Positions 1 through 13,700 of a stretch of DNA of 64,000 bases are shown piece by piece (position 1 is the first letter of the stretch; every line of letters starts with the position of its first letter). This DNA comes from Scylla paramamosain (lineage: Eukaryota > Arthropoda > Malacostraca > Decapoda > Portunidae). A model generated the notes under the pieces. It ran no database searches. It saw only the letters and a list, made by a program, of their open reading frames with translations, and was not told where the DNA came from. Location: NCBI RefSeq assembly GCF_035594125.1, contig NC_087172.1, forward strand, positions 22,395,430 to 22,459,429. Reading direction: 5' to 3'. A program made the translations under genes and the position numbers.

Positions 1-137
1 TGATGATAATGTCGTTTCGTTTCCTGATAAAAGGGGCTTCCAATGCATTTTGTTTTTTGGTGCTTAACAATATGAAAAAAGAGTTTAAGTAAAAGTTTTC
101 GGTAGAGTTTTTTTTTCCATATAAAGTGCTAATCATG
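1..137 (+). repeat. Satellite array, + orientation, left edge
   Basis: These are the last monomers before the first LINE. The words CGTTTCGTTTCC, CATTTTG and TGCTTAACAATATGAAAA mark a type D monomer, and CCATATAAAGTGCTAATC marks the first part of a type E monomer. That E monomer resumes after the LINE poly-A near 3,004, so the array is continuous across the insertion. Confidence 0.8.
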
Positions 138-211
138 TCCCTTTTCTAGTTCCCTTCTACTAGCCCATATAAAGTGCTAATCTAGCCCCTTTTCTGTTCC
201 CTCCTACTTTC
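117..211 (+). repeat. 48-bp tandem duplication at the LINE 5' junction
   Basis: Two diverged copies of a roughly 48-bp unit start at 117 and 165, each with CCATATAAAGTGCTAATC followed by CCTTTTCT, GTTCCC and CTAC. The first part of each unit is satellite (E monomer) and the second part looks like LINE sequence. The duplication therefore spans the 5' junction and probably formed during or soon after insertion. Confidence 0.6.
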
Positions 212-3004
212 TCTATCCTCATTTTCGATCCAAAGCTGGATGCTGCGTTTATGTGCGCAATGACTTAACCTGCTCTCGTGCCCACGCTCTTGAATCTTCC
301 GAGTTTTCCACCATCTGGCTACTACTACAGAGTCATTCTCATACTAAATTTATCTGTGTTGTATACCTCTTTCCTAACTCCTCTGACTATAAGAAATTCT
401 TTGACTACTTAACTTCCAAAGTGGAGCACATTCTGACCCTCTTCCCTTTTGCAGAGATCTCCATTCTTGGAGACTTCAATGTTCACCACCAGCTTTGGCT
501 TTCCTCTCCCTTCACTGACCATCCTGGTGAACTAGCCTACAACTTTGCTATCCTCCATGACCTAGAGCAATTGGTGCAACACCCTACTCGTATTCCTGAC
601 CGTCTTGGAGATACGCCCAACATTCTTGACCTTTTCCTGACCTCTAATCCTTCTGCTTATGCTGTCACCCTTTCTTCTCCGTTGGGCTCCTCCGATCACA
701 ATCTCATATCTTTATCTTGTCCTATCACTCCAATCCCTCCTCAGGATCCCCCTAAGCGAAGGTGCCTCTGGCGTTTTGCCTCTGCTAGTTGGGGGGACCT
801 GAGGAGGTATTTTGCTGATTTTCCTTGGAATGACTACTGCTTCCATGTCAGAGACCCGTCTTTGTGTGCTGAGCGCATAACAGAGGTGATAGTGTCTGGC
901 ATGGAGGCGTACATTCCTCACTCTTTTTCTCGTCCTAAACCTTCTAAACCTTGGTTTAACACAGCTTGTTCTCGTGCTATACATGATAGAGAGGTGGCCC
1001 ACAAAAGGTACTTAAGCCTTCCATCACCAGAATCTCATGCACTTTATATTTCTGCCCGGAACCATGCCAAGTCTGTTCTCCAACTAGCCAAAAACTCCTT
1101 CATTAACAGAAAATGTCAAAACCTTTCAAGATCTAACTCCCCTCGTGATTTCTGGCATCTAGCCAAAAATATCTCCAATAACTTTGCTTCTTCTTCTTTC
1201 CCTCCTCTACTTCAACCAGATGGCACCACTGCTATCACATCTATTTCTAAAGCTGAACTCTTTGCTCAAACCTTTGCTAAAAACTCTACCTTGGACGATT
1301 CTGGGCTTGTTCCTCCCTCTCCTCCACCCTCTGACTACTTCATGCCACGTATTAAAATTCTTCGTAATGATGTTTTCCATGCCCTCGCTGGTCTAAACCC
1401 TCGGAAGGCTTATGGACCTGATGGGGTCCCTCCTATTGTTCTCCGAAACTGTGCCTCCGTGCTTGCACCTTGCCTAGTCAAACTCTTTCAGCTTTGTCTG
1501 TCAACATCTACCTTTCCTTCTTGCTGGAAGTTTGCCTACATTCAACCTGTTCCTAAAAAGGGTGACCGCTCTAATCCCTCAAACTACCGTCCTATTGCTT
1601 TAATTTCCTGCTTATCTAAAGTTTTTGAATCTATCCTCAACAGGAAGATTCTTAAACATCTATCACTTCACAACCTTCTATCTGATCCCCAGTATGGGTT
1701 CCGTCAAGGCCGCTCTACTGGTGATCTTCTGGCTTTCCTTACTGAGTCTTGGTCATCCTCTTTTAGAGACTTTGGTGAAACCTTTGCTGTTGCCTTGGAC
1801 ATATCAAAAGCCTTTGATAGAGTCTGGCACAAAGCTTTGATTTCCAAACTACCCTACTACGGTTTCTATCTTTCTCTCTGTAACTTCATCTCAAGTTTCC
1901 TTTCTGACCGTTCTATTGCTGCTGTGGTAGACGGTCACTGTTCTTCTCCTAAATCTATTAACAGTGGTGTTCCTCAGGGTTCTGTCCTGTCACCCACTCT
2001 CTTCTTATTATTCATTAATGATCTTCTAAACCAAACTTCTTGTCCTATCCACTCCTATGCTGATGATACCACCCTGCATTTTTCCACGTCTTTTCATAGA
2101 CGTCCAACCCTTCAGGAGGTAAACATATCACGCAGGGAAGCCACAGAACGCCTGACTTCTGATCTTTCTAAAATTTTTGATTGGGGCAGAGCAAACTTGG
2201 TATTGTTCAATGCCTCAAAAACTCAATTCCTCCATCTATCAACTCGACACAATCTTCCAGACAACTATCCCCTCTTCTTCAATGACACTCAACTGTCCCC
2301 CTTTTCTACACTGAACATCCTCGGTCTGTCCTTTACTTATAATCTGAACTGGAAACTTCACATCTCATCTCTAGCTAAAACAGCTTCTATGAAGTTAGGT
2401 GTTCTGAGACGTCTCCGCCAGTTTTTCTCACCCTCCCAGCTGCTAACTCTGTACAAGGGCCTTATCCGTCCATGTATGGAGTATGCTTCACATGTCTGGG
2501 GGGGTTCCACTCATACTGCTCTTCTAGACAGGGTGGAATCAAAAACTTTACGTCTCATCAAATCCTCTCCTCTAACTGACTGTCTTCAGCCACTCTCTCA
2601 CCGCCGCAATGTTGCATATCTAGCTGTCTTCTACCGCTATTTTCATGCCAACTGCTCTTCTGATCTTGCTAACTGCATGCCTCCCCTCCTTCCGCGGCCT
2701 CGCTGCACAAGACTTTCTTCTTTCTCTCACCCCTATTCTGTCCACCTCTCTAACGCAAGAGTTAACCAGTATTCTCAATCATTCATCCCTCTCTCTCTGG
2801 TAAACTCTGGAACTCCCTGCCTTCTTCTGTATTTCCTCCTTTCTATGACTTGAATTCCTTCAAGAGGGAGGTTTCAAGACACTTATCCACCAATTTTTGA
2901 CCACTGCTTTGACCCTTTTATGGGACTGGCATTTCAGTGGGCTTTTATTTTATTAGATTTTTGTTGCCTTTGGCCAGTGCCCTTCCTACATAAAAAAAAA
3001 AAAA
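136..3004 (+). mobile_element. Non-LTR retrotransposon, jockey/I-like LINE, 5'-truncated
   Basis: The element carries an endonuclease-reverse transcriptase frame, a short 3' UTR of about 100-140 bp containing GCCTTTGGCCAGTG and CTTCCTACATAAAA, and a terminal A-run at about 2,990-3,004. ORF1 and the N-terminal part of the endonuclease are missing, so it is a 5'-truncated copy, as expected from target-primed reverse transcription. It splits a single satellite E monomer: the left half ends near 137 and the right half (starting ATGTGTTTTTGAG) begins near 3,003. No clear long target-site duplication is visible; at most ATG is shared. A second, shorter copy lies at 14,984-15,918. The exact clade (jockey, I, Nimb or a relative) cannot be settled by eye. 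Confidence 0.9.
181..2853 (+). CDS. Endonuclease-reverse transcriptase (LINE ORF2), 5'-partial, C-terminal frameshift
   Basis: The protein nicks target DNA and copies the LINE RNA into the nick. The frame is open from 181 (stop at 178-180). Residues GCCVYVRND at 238-264 are the usual start of an AP-endonuclease core, so there is no genuine initiator here; the true start was lost by truncation. Endonuclease motifs visible are GDFNVHH (469-489) and SSDH (near 688-699). Reverse transcriptase motifs are GPDG (near 1,415), YRPIALIS (near 1,590), LDISKAFD with the first catalytic Asp at 1,798-1,800, GVPQG (1,966-1,980) and YADD (2,056-2,067). All catalytic residues I could check are present. Compared with the copy near 15.7 kb, two extra bases in a CT run near 2,793-2,805 shift the frame, so the normal C-terminus (stop at 2,898-2,900) is replaced by a short alternative tail. 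It is nearly intact but probably not autonomous. Confidence 0.9.
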   Translation, partial: SSPFSVPSYFLYPHFRSKAGCCVYVRNDLTCSRAHALESSEFSTIWLLLQSHSHTKFICVVYLFPNSSDYKKFFDYLTSKVEHILTLFPFAEISILGDFNVHHQLWLSSPFTDHPGELAYNFAILHDLEQLVQHPTRIPDRLGDTPNILDLFLTSNPSAYAVTLSSPLGSSDHNLISLSCPITPIPPQDPPKRRCLWRFASASWGDLRRYFADFPWNDYCFHVRDPSLCAERITEVIVSGMEAYIPHSFSRPKPSKPWFNTACSRAIHDREVAHKRYLSLPSPESHALYISARNHAKSVLQLAKNSFINRKCQNLSRSNSPRDFWHLAKNISNNFASSSFPPLLQPDGTTAITSISKAELFAQTFAKNSTLDDSGLVPPSPPPSDYFMPRIKILRNDVFHALAGLNPRKAYGPDGVPPIVLRNCASVLAPCLVKLFQLCLSTSTFPSCWKFAYIQPVPKKGDRSNPSNYRPIALISCLSKVFESILNRKILKHLSLHNLLSDPQYGFRQGRSTGDLLAFLTESWSSSFRDFGETFAVALDISKAFDRVWHKALISKLPYYGFYLSLCNFISSFLSDRSIAAVVDGHCSSPKSINSGVPQGSVLSPTLFLLFINDLLNQTSCPIHSYADDTTLHFSTSFHRRPTLQEVNISRREATERLTSDLSKIFDWGRANLVLFNASKTQFLHLSTRHNLPDNYPLFFNDTQLSPFSTLNILGLSFTYNLNWKLHISSLAKTASMKLGVLRRLRQFFSPSQLLTLYKGLIRPCMEYASHVWGGSTHTALLDRVESKTLRLIKSSPLTDCLQPLSHRRNVAYLAVFYRYFHANCSSDLANCMPPLLPRPRCTRLSSFSHPYSVHLSNARVNQYSQSFIPLSLVNSGTPCLLLYFLLSMT

Positions 3005-5771
3005 ATGTGTTTTTGAGTCTTGGTACCTAAAAAGCTCAAAATCTCTCATAATACACTTTTCTCGTAATGTTCTTTGTTTTCTCCATGTAGGATGTTTTGC
3101 GTGTAATTTGGCATTTTTGTACTTAACAAGCACAAAAACAATCAAAATACAAGTTTTTGGTAATGTTATTCTGTTTCTCCGTAAAGGTTGTTTTGCATGC
3201 GTTTCAGCGATTTCGGACGTAAGAAGGTCAAAAACACTCTAAAGATACTTTCTTGGTAATGTTATTTTATATTGCCAAATAGGGTGCATTCAATGCTTTT
3301 TAGCATATTGATTCCTAACACTCAAGTAAACACTCAAAAGGCACGTTTCCTGTAATATAGTTTTGCTTCTTCATATAGGGATCTGCATGCATTAGGATGT
3401 TTTGCTACATAATGTGAAAAACGCTCAAAATAAAGGTTTTAGCTAATGTTGTTCCTTTTCTCTATATAGGGTGCTATTCATGCGTTTTAGCGTTTTGGTA
3501 TTTAGGAAGCTCAAAAACACTAACAAAACTTGTTTCTCCTAATGTCTTTCTATTTCCCCATATAGGATGCTTCGTATGTTTTTTGACGTTTTGGTACATA
3601 ACAAGGTAAAAAAAAAAAAAAAACACTAAAAAACACATTTTTGGTGATGTTCTTTTTCTCCATTAAGAGATATAGGATATATTCAATTTTCATTCAGGCG
3701 GTTTAGTGTTTGGTACCTGAGAGACTCAAAACACTGATAATGCACGTTTCTCGTAATGTCCTATCGTTTCCACATACAGGGTGCTTTACATGCATTTTTA
3801 AGTTGATGTACGTAACAGACTGAAAAAGACTCAAAATACACGTTTTTGGTAAGATTTTTCTATTTGGTAGGGTTATTCGTGTTTGTTGCACGTGGTTTAG
3901 CGTTTTGGAACTTAAAAAGTTTAAAACACTTAAAAGACATGCTTTTAGTAATGTTATTTTGCATTTCTATATAAAGTGCTTTCCATGCTATTTAGCGTTT
4001 TCGTGCCTAACACGCTGAAAAACACATAAAAACACATTTCTTACATTGTTGTTTAATTTTCTCGTATAGCGAGCAAACATTATGGTATTTTGCTACCTGA
4101 CAATGTGAAAAAAAAAACATTCATATTACACGATTTTGGTAATGTTTTTTCTCTTTCTCCATACAGTGTGCTTCTCATTTATTTTAGCGTTTTGGTACCT
4201 GAGAAGCTGAAAAAAAAAAAAAACTCATAATACACGTTTTTGTCATGTCCTTTCATTTCCTCATATAGGCTCTTTTTGGTGCTTTGGTACCTAACAGGGT
4301 GTTTGCATGTATTTTGACATTTTAGTTCGTAAGAACCTAAAAAAAACACTCTAAAGACACGTTTTAGTAGTTTTGTATTCCCCCTATAGGGTGATTTCGT
4401 TGCTTCTTACTGATTTGGTGCCTAACACGCTCAAAAAATAACAAAAGACAAGTTTCTAGTGATTTCGTTTCATTTCTTCATATAGGTTGCTTTACATGCA
4501 TCTTGGCATTTTGGTAATTATCAATGTAAAAATATACACGTTTTTGGTAAGTTTGTTCTTTTTCTTCAGAGCACTATTGAAGCTTTTTACTGATTTGGTA
4601 CTTAAGAGAGTAATAAAAAAAAACATAAGAAACGTTTCTCGTAATGTCCTTTCATTTCCATATGCAGGGTGTTTTGTTTGATGATAGGCGATTTTGTACA
4701 TAATAAGCTCAAAGACACTCAAAATACACGTTTTTGGTAAATGTATTCTGTTTCTCCATATAGGGTATTTTCATGCATTTTTGATGTTTCATATATCTAT
4801 ATATGGGTCTTTGCATGCATTTTGGCTTTTTGGTAACTAACAATGTCATAACACTCAAAATGCACGTTTTTTTTTTTTTTTTGGCAATATTGTTCTTTTT
4901 CTCCATATAGAGCGTTATTCATGCGTTTTACCCTTTTGATACTAAGAAGGTCAAAAACACTCATAATACACGTTTCTCGTAATGTCTTTTGATTTTTCCC
5001 ATATAGGGTATTTTCGATTCATTTAAGCGCTTTTTTTATGTAACAATCTTATAAAACATTAAAAATACTTGTTTTTGGTAATGTTATTCTGTTTCTCCAT
5101 AAAGGATGTTTTCTATGTTTTTTTTCTTTTATCGTTTTGGTACGTAGGACACTCAAAAGAAACGTTTTCTTAATGTTGTTTTGTATTCCCATATCAGGTG
5201 ATTTGTATGCTTTTTAGCATTTTTGTGCCTAACACGCTGAAGAACATATTTTAGACACGTTTTTGAAATCTCGTTTCCTTTCCCCAAATAGGGGGCTTTA
5301 CATGCATTATGGCGTTTACATTCATAACAATGTAAAAACACTGAAAATATACGTTTTTGGTAATGTTATTTCATATAGAGTGTTATTCATGCATTCTAGC
5401 GACTTCGTACCTAATAAGTTAAAAAAAAAAAACACCAATAGTACACATTTTAGTAACGTCTTTTCATTTTCCCAGTTAAGATACCATATATGCATTTTGG
5501 TGTTTTTCTACTTAACTAACTCAAAAACACTCGAAATATTTGTTTTTGATAATATTATTTCTCCATGTTTTTTTTTTTTTTTTCATGCGATTTAGCGTTT
5601 CGGTAGGTAAGAAACTCAAAAACACTGAAAACAGACGTTTTTGGTTAAGTTGTTTTGTTTTCCTTTATAGGGTGCTTTCCATGCTTTTTAGCGTTTTGGT
5701 GCCTAGCACGCCAATAAACATTCAAAAAGAACTTTTCTGGAAATCGCGTTTCCTTTCCTCATTTAGGGTAC
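3002..5771 (+). repeat. Satellite block, type I HOR, + orientation
   Basis: Monomers of about 95 bp run head to tail in the order A-B-C-D-E. Type A words of the CTCGTAATGTC kind fall near 3,061, 3,538, 3,749, 4,240, 4,637, 4,975 and 5,450. Several intervals are close to 475 bp (five monomers) and the shorter ones fit loss of one to three monomers. No gene is visible; the open frames here are satellite translations. Confidence 0.88.
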
Positions 5772-6270
5772 AAAAACATGTATTAGTAGTGTTTTCGAAA
5801 ACGCCAAAGTGCATGCAAAGTAAGCTATAATGGAGAAACAAACATAAACGTGTCTTTTGAGTGTTTTCAGCTTTTTACGTACCAAAACACTATAATGCAT
5901 AGAAAAGAAACTTCATGGAGAAACAGAATAATATTGCCAAAAACGTGTATTTTGAATGTTTTTCAGCTTATTACGTACCAATACGCAAAAATTCATCCAT
6001 TTCACCCTCTATAGGGTAAAGAGACGACATTCCCAGAAAAATGTTATTTCGGGAATTTTCAGCGTTAGGCACCAAAACTCTAAAGAGCATGGAAGACACT
6101 CTATATAAAAATCAAAACAACATTATCAAAATGGTGTCTTTTGAGTGTTTTTGAGCTTCTTACGTTCCAAAATGCTAAAACGCGTGCACAATAGCCTTTA
6201 TCGGGAGACATTACCAAAAACGTATGATTTAAGCGTTTTCCAGCTTTTTAGAAACCAAAACGCCTAAATG
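5772..6270 (-). repeat. Inverted satellite patch of about 0.5 kb
   Basis: The array flips to the reverse orientation: GGTACCAAAACGC and ATGCATGCAAAG-type words replace GCATGCATTTTGGCG. It flips back near 6,270 at CACGTGTTTCAGTATTTT. About five monomers are inverted. The entry point contains a perfect palindrome, GTTTTCGAAAAC, at 5,791-5,802. The patch separates type I DNA on the left from type II DNA on the right. Confidence 0.8.
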
Positions 6271-8879
6271 GATGTACTAATCACGTGTTTCAGTATTTTA
6301 TTACCTAAGAAGCTCAAAAACGCTTATAATATACGTTTTTGGTAATGTTCTGTTTTTTATATATGGTATTCTGTATAGATTGTCGTACCTAACATGAGGA
6401 TTAAACCCATTTGTTTGATTAATGCTTTTTTCTCCATATAGAGTGATATTCACGTGTTTTAGTGTTTTCGTACATAAGATGTTGAAAAACACTCATAATA
6501 ATATTTTTTCTTAATAACTTTTCGTTTCTCAATGTCCGTTAATTTGTGTGCATTTTGGCGTTTTCGTACCCAACAAGCTCAAAAACACTCAAAACACACA
6601 TTTTTGGTAAGGTTCTATTTCATCATAAAGGATGTTTTGCACGCTTTTTAGAAATTCGGTACGTAAAAAGCTCAAAAACATTCAAAAGACACGTTTTCGA
6701 TGTTATATTTTTTTTTTCCTATATAGAGTGTTTTCCATGTTCTTTTTTTTTTTTTTTTTTGTGGGGTTGATTTCTAATATGGTCAAAACACTCAAATGAC
6801 ACGTTTCCGGTAATATAATTTCTTTACATCAAATAGTGTGCTGTCTGCATTTTGGCGTTTTGGCAGCTAATCATCGGGAAAACTCTCAAAACACGCGTTT
6901 ATAGTAATGTTGTCCTCTTTCTCCATAAAGGGTGTTTTTCATGTGTTTTAGAGTTTTAGTACGTAATAAACTGAAAAACACTCAAAAGACAAGTTTTTGT
7001 TAATATTTATTGCTTTTCCTATACAGGTTGTCTTGCATGCACTTTGTTGTTTTGTATCTAACAAGCTCAAAAACACTCAGCATACAAGTTTTTCGTAATG
7101 TTGGTCTGTTTTTTTTTTTTTTTATGTATGGTGTTCACTATGCTTTTAGACGTTTTGGTACCTATCATGGGGGAAAAAAAAACTCATAAGTACGCTTTTG
7201 GTAATTTTGTTTTGTTTCTGCAAATATAGTATTATTCACGTGTTTTAGACTTTTGGTATCTATGAAGCTGAAAAAGACTTAATACACCTTTATGTTAATA
7301 TCGTTTCTTTTACCTATATAGGGTAATTTGCATACATTTTGGAGTTTTGTTACCTAACAAGCTAAAAATAATCTCAGAACATACGTTTTTGCTAATATTG
7401 TTTTGGACGCCTTTTATCGTTTTGGTACGTAAAAAGCTCAAAAACACTCGATTTTGTTAATGTTATCTTGTTTTCCCATATAGGATGTTTTCCTTGCTTT
7501 TTTAGCGTTTTGCTCCCTAATACGCTCAAAACACCTAAATGGCAAGTTTCTGGTGGTTTTGCTACTGGTTTTGTTAATGTTTTTTTTTCTCTCTCTTATA
7601 TAGAGTAATATTCACGTGTTTTAGCGTTTTGGTACATAAAAAAATAAAAATAAAAAGACTCATAATACACGTTTCTGTTAATATCGTTTCGTTTCCTTAA
7701 ATAGGGTTCTTTGCATGCAATATGGGGTCTAGTACCTAACAAGTTAAAAGACACTGAAATAAGAATTTTTTGCTAAAGTTTCCCATAAAAGTTTCTTTGC
7801 TCACATTTTAGCGTTTTGTACGCTCAAAACCCTTAAAAGAAACGTTTTTGACAATGTTGTTTTCTTTTCTCATATAGAGCTATTTCCATGCTTTTTAGCT
7901 TTTTGTTGCCTAATTTGCTCGAAAATTTCCAAATGGCACGTCGCAGGTACTATCTTTTAGTTACTCCAGACAAGGTATTCTACATGCATTCTGTCGTTTT
8001 GGTACCTAACTAACTTAAAAACACTTAAAACACACGTTTTTGTTAATGTTCTATTTCTCAGTAAAGTGCCTTTTGCATCACTTTTAGAGTTTCGGTGCGT
8101 ACGAAGCTGAAAAACACTCAAAAGATATGTTTTTGGTAATGTTTTTTTTTTTCTCTCTCTCTTCTTCTATAGGATGCTTTGCATGTACTTTGGCGTTTTG
8201 ATAACTAACAAACTCAAAAATATTCATAATACATGTTTGTGATCATGTCGTTCTGTTTCTTCACATAGGGTGCTTTATATGTATTTTGGCATTTTGGTCC
8301 CTAACATGGGGAAAAGCACCCATAATACACGTTTTTCGTAATGATGTTCTGTCTCTTCATATAGAATGCTATTTACGTGTTTTAGCATTTCGTTACGTAA
8401 GAAGATGAAAAACAGCGTTAATATCTTTTCTTTTCCCCATATCTGAAACTTTACATGCATTTTGGCGATTAGTTATCTAACAAGCTCAAAAACACTCAAA
8501 CACACGTTTTTTGCTAATATTGGTCTGTTTTTTTTTTTTCATAAATTGTTATCGTTTTGGTACGTAAGAAGCTCAAGAGCACAAAAAAGGACAAGTTTTT
8601 GTTGAAGTTGTTTCGTTTTCCTATATAGGGTATTTTCCATGTTTTTTTTTGTTTTTTTTAGCGTTTTGGTGCCTAATACCCTAAAAAAAAACACCTAAAT
8701 GACACGTTTTTGGAAATGTTGTTTCGTTACTTCATATAGGGCGCTCTGCATGCATTTTGGCGTTTTGCTACTTATTACGCTGATAATACACATTGTTGAT
8801 ATTTTTTTTTTCTCCGCAAACAGTGTTTTCCATGCGTTTTACCGTTTTAGTACGTAAGCTGAAAAACACTCGAGACATT

Positions 8880-9016
<137 letters not shown>

Positions 9017-10654
9017 CATACAGGGTGCTTTGCATGCACTTTGGTGATTTAGCACGTAAGAAGCTCAAAAACATATAAAAGACGTTTTTAGTAATGTTGT
9101 TGTTTCTAGATATAGTGTGCTATTGACGTTTTTTAGCGTTTTTTTTTAACCTAAGAAGCTGAAAATACTCATAATACTCTTTCAATATCTTTTTTTTTTT
9201 ATCCAATATCTTGATATTTTCATTGAATTTCACGTTTTGCTTCCTAACAAGTTGGAAGTCGCTCAAATCACACTTTTTTTTTTTGTAATGTATCCCCATA
9301 AAACGTGTTTTCCACGCGCTTTAGCGTTTTGATACATAAGAAGCTGAAAAATACTCAAAAAATATCTTTCTGGTAATGTCGCTCCGTGCTTTGCATGCAT
9401 TTTGCAGTTTTGGTAGATAAGAAGCTCAAAACACTCAATAAATACGTTTTTATGCAATGTTTTTTTTTTTTTCTGTTTCTATATAAAGGGTACGTAAGAA
9501 GCTGAAAAACACTAAAAATACATGTTTTTGGTTATGTTGTTTGGTTTTCCAATATAGAGCGTTTTGGTACATAAGATTTTCAAAAACACTCAAAAAGAGC
9601 TGTTTTTTTTTTTTTTTTTGGTAATCTCGTTCGGCTACTAAAATGGTGATTTCATTCATTTTGCAGTTTTGATAGCTAAGAAGCTCAACAACACTCAATA
9701 TGGTCTTTTTTTTGCATTTTTTTCTTTCTCCATGAAGGATTTTTTGTTTCTCAATATAGTGATATTCACGTGTTTTTAGCGTTTTGTTACTGAAGAAGTT
9801 GAAAAACAATTATAACACACGTTTCTGCTAATATCGTTTCGTTTCCCCATATCGGGTGATTATCAAGGACTTTGGTGTTTTGTTACCTAACAAGCCCAAA
9901 AACAATGAAGAAACACATTTTTTGGTAATGTTGTTCTGTTTCTCTATAAAGTGTTACACTGTTTTAGCCTTTTGGTTCGAAAGAAGCTCAAAAACACTCA
10001 AAAGACGTGTTTTTGATAAAGAGTGTTTTCAATGTTTTTATAGCTTTTTTTGTGGCTAATATGCTCAAAAAACACAGAAATGACACATCTCTGGGAATGC
10101 CGTTTCGTTACCTCAAATAGGATGCTTTGCATGTGTTTTGTTATTTTGGTACCCAGCATATTGGAAAAAAAAGAAAAAAAACTCAAAACACGTTTTTGGC
10201 AACGTTGCTCTGTTTCTCCATAAAGAGCGTTTCGCATGTTTTAACTTTTTTGGTATGTTACGAGCTTAAAAAAAAAATCATAACGCACGTTTTTGTATCC
10301 AAAATGCATATAAAGCAATTTGTATGAGTGCTTTGTATGCATTTTGGGATTTTGGTACCTAAACACAAAGAAAAACGCTCACAGTAGGTTTTTGGTATAA
10401 TTATTCTGTTTCTCCATATATATAAATATTCGCGCGTTTTAGCGTTTTGGTATATAAGAAGATAACCCTCAAAATACACACGATGATAATGTTATTTTGT
10501 TTTCCCATGTAGGGTATTTTTCATGCGTTTTAGAGTTTTGGTGCTTAATATGCTCAAAAACATCCAAATGGCACGTTTTCTGTAAACTGGAAAAATACTG
10601 GAAAATACTAAACACACACACGTTTTCGGTAATGTTGTTAGGTTTCTCAATAAG

Positions 10655-10709
<55 letters not shown>
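10655..10709. repeat. (AAT)n microsatellite, about 55 bp
   Basis: A near-perfect ATA/AAT trinucleotide run inside a monomer, at the position of the usual TTTCTCCATAAAG word. It is followed by an imperfect AATAATAA. Confidence 0.95.
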
Positions 10710-13700
10710 GGTAACAATAATAAGTTTGCTTTTCTCATATAGGGTGCTTTGCATGCACATTATCGTTTTGGTAAATAACAAGCTCAAAAAACACTCTTAA
10801 TAAACTTTTCTGTTAATATCGTTTTATTTCAAAATATCGGGTAATTTGCATGCATTTTGGCGTTTTGGTACCTTTCAAGCTCGAAAACACTCAAAACACC
10901 CGTTTTTGGTAATATTCTGTTCCTCCATAAAGATTGTTTTAGAGCGTTTTAGAGATTTGGTACGTAATAAGCTCAAAACACGCAAAAGACACATTTTTGA
11001 TAATGTCTTATTTTCCCATGTATAGTGTTTTCCATTCTTATCAGCGTTTTGATGTTAAAAAAAAAAAAAAACCCAAATGACACGTTTCTGGTAAAATCGT
11101 TTTATTACCCCAAATAGGATATTTTGCATGCATTTTGTCGTCTTTGTACCTACCAAGATGGAAAACGCTTAAAACACACAAGTTCGTAATATTATTCTAC
11201 TTGCCGATGAATGGCGTTTTGCATGCATTTTAACGTTTTAGTACGTAAGCAGAAAAAATAAAACATTCAAAAGAATGTTCTTTATTTTTCCCATATAGCG
11301 TGCTTTGCATGCACTTAAGCGTTTTGGTACCTAACAAGCACAAAAACACTCATAATATTTTTTTTTCTAATAGATTTGTTCTGTTTCTTCATGTTGGCTA
11401 CTTTGTATGCATTTTGGCGTTTTAGTACCTAACATAGGGGAAAACACTCATAATACACGTGTTTGGTAATGTTCTGTTTCCTCGATAGGGTGATTTGTAT
11501 GCATTTTGTAGTTTTATTATCTAACATTGCGAAAAAAAAAATCATAATACACGTTTTGGTAACGTTGTTCTGTTTCTTTATATAGAATGTTATTCATATA
11601 TTTTTTGAGTTTTGGTGAAAATCTCATAATGCACTTCTCTGTTAATATCGTTTCGTTTCCTAATATCGGGTAATATGCATGTATTTTGGTGTTTTCCGAT
11701 CTAAAAAAAGCTGAAAACATTCAATACAAATGTTGTTTCTCCATAAAAAAAAGTTATTTTCCACGCGTTTGAGCGTTTTCGTACGTAAGAAGCTAAAAAA
11801 AAAAAAAATCAGCGATATGGTGCTTAATATACCACAAAACAACCCATATGACAATTTTCTGGTAGTGTCGTTCCGTTACTGCATCGAGGGTTCTTTGCAT
11901 GTATTTTGGCATTTTTGGTACTTATGAAGCTCAAAAACACTCAAAATACACGTTTTTGGCAATGTTGTCCTGTTTCTCCATTACACGTTATTTTGTATGC
12001 GTTTTAACGTGTTTGTACATAAGAGATAGAAAAAAAAAATTTATTTTTTATTTTTTCCCATATAGGGTGCTTTGCTTGCACTTTGTCATTTTGGTACCTA
12101 ACAAGCTCCAAAATTTTCATAACACATGAAATGTTGTTCTGTTTCTTCATTTAGGGTTCTTTGTATGTATTTTGCCGTTTTGGTACCTGGCATGGGGAAT
12201 ATCGTTAATATCGTTCCGTTTCCTTATATAAGGTATTTTGCATGAATTTTGGCGTTTTATTACCTAATAAGCTCAAGAAAAAAATCAAAACACTTTTTCC
12301 TAACGTTCTTCTGTTTCTTTAATAAAGGGTGGTTTCGACGCATTTTAGAGTTTCGGTACGTAATAAGCTCAAAACACACAAAAAAATTTTTTGATAAAGT
12401 TGTTTTGTTTTCATATATAGAGTATTTTCCATGTCTTTTTTTTTTTTCTAACGTTAGGTGCCTACTGTGCTTAAAAGTAACAAAACAACACGTTTCCAGG
12501 AATGTCGTTTCGTTGCCCGAAATAGGGTGCTTTACATATATTTTGAAAATTTTGATAATAACAAGCTGGAAAACACTCGAAGCACACGTTTTTTGGTAAT
12601 GTTGTTCTGTTTCTCAATAAAGGGCGTTTTGTATGCGTTTTAGCGTTTTGGTTTGTCAGTAGCTGATAAACATCCAAAAGAGACGTCATTGGTAATCTTC
12701 TTTTCTTTTACCATTTAAGGTGCCTCTCGTGCTCTTGGGCGTTTGAGTACCTAACAAGTTAAAAAAAAAAAAACACTTGATATACACGCTTTTTGGTTAT
12801 GTTGTTTCTCCGCATAGAGTACTATACGCTTGTTTTAGCGTTTTGTTACCCAAGAAGCTGAAAAAGACTCATAATACACGTTTCCGTTAATAATGTTTCA
12901 TTTACTCATATCAAGTACTTTGCATGCGTTTCAATCTTTTACTAAAAAGCTAAGAAAAAAAAATCAAAACACCTGTTTTTTTTTTTTTTCTGTTTCTCCA
13001 TAAAAGGTGTTTTCCACGCGTGTTACGGATTTCGTACGTAAGAAGCTCATAAACACTCAAAAGACACGTTTTTGATAATACGTTTCTTAATGCCGGATGC
13101 TTTGTCTGCATTTTGTCGGTTTGTTGCCTAACATTTCGAAAATATCTCATAAAAAACGTTTTTGGTAAAGTTCTTGCTTCTCGATATAGAGTGCCCTTCA
13201 CGTGTTTTAGAGGTTTAGTACGTAAGAGACTGGAAAAGATTCATAACACAATTTTCTGTCAATCTCGTTTCATTTCCCCATATCGGGTACTTTCCTTTGG
13301 CTTTTTTTTTTTGGTACCTAATAAATTCAAAATCACATAAAACGCAGTTTTTTTTTTTTTTGCTAATTTTGCTCTGTTTCTAAATAAAGGGTGTTTCGGA
13401 CGCATTTTAACATTTTGATCTATAAGCTTAAAAACAAAAGACACGTTTCTGATAATGTTTTGTTTTCCTATTTAGCGTGTTTTCCATTCTTTTAAACAAA
13501 AACACCCAAATGATACATTTCACGTAAAGCTGTTTTGTTACCCCATAGACGGTGATTTGCATGTATTTTGGCGTTTTGGTAACTAGGAAGTTCAAAAACA
13601 GTGTTGTCCTGTTTGTATATAAAAGCTGTTTTGCATGTGTTTTAGCGTTTGGTACTTAAGAAGCTGAAAACACTCAAAAGAGTAACTTTTTTTTATTTTT

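Noticed and set aside
712..1002. 96-codon frame on the minus strand inside the first LINE
   Set aside because: It is a shadow of the reverse transcriptase frame on the plus strand, as are the small plus frames at 1,184 and 1,625.
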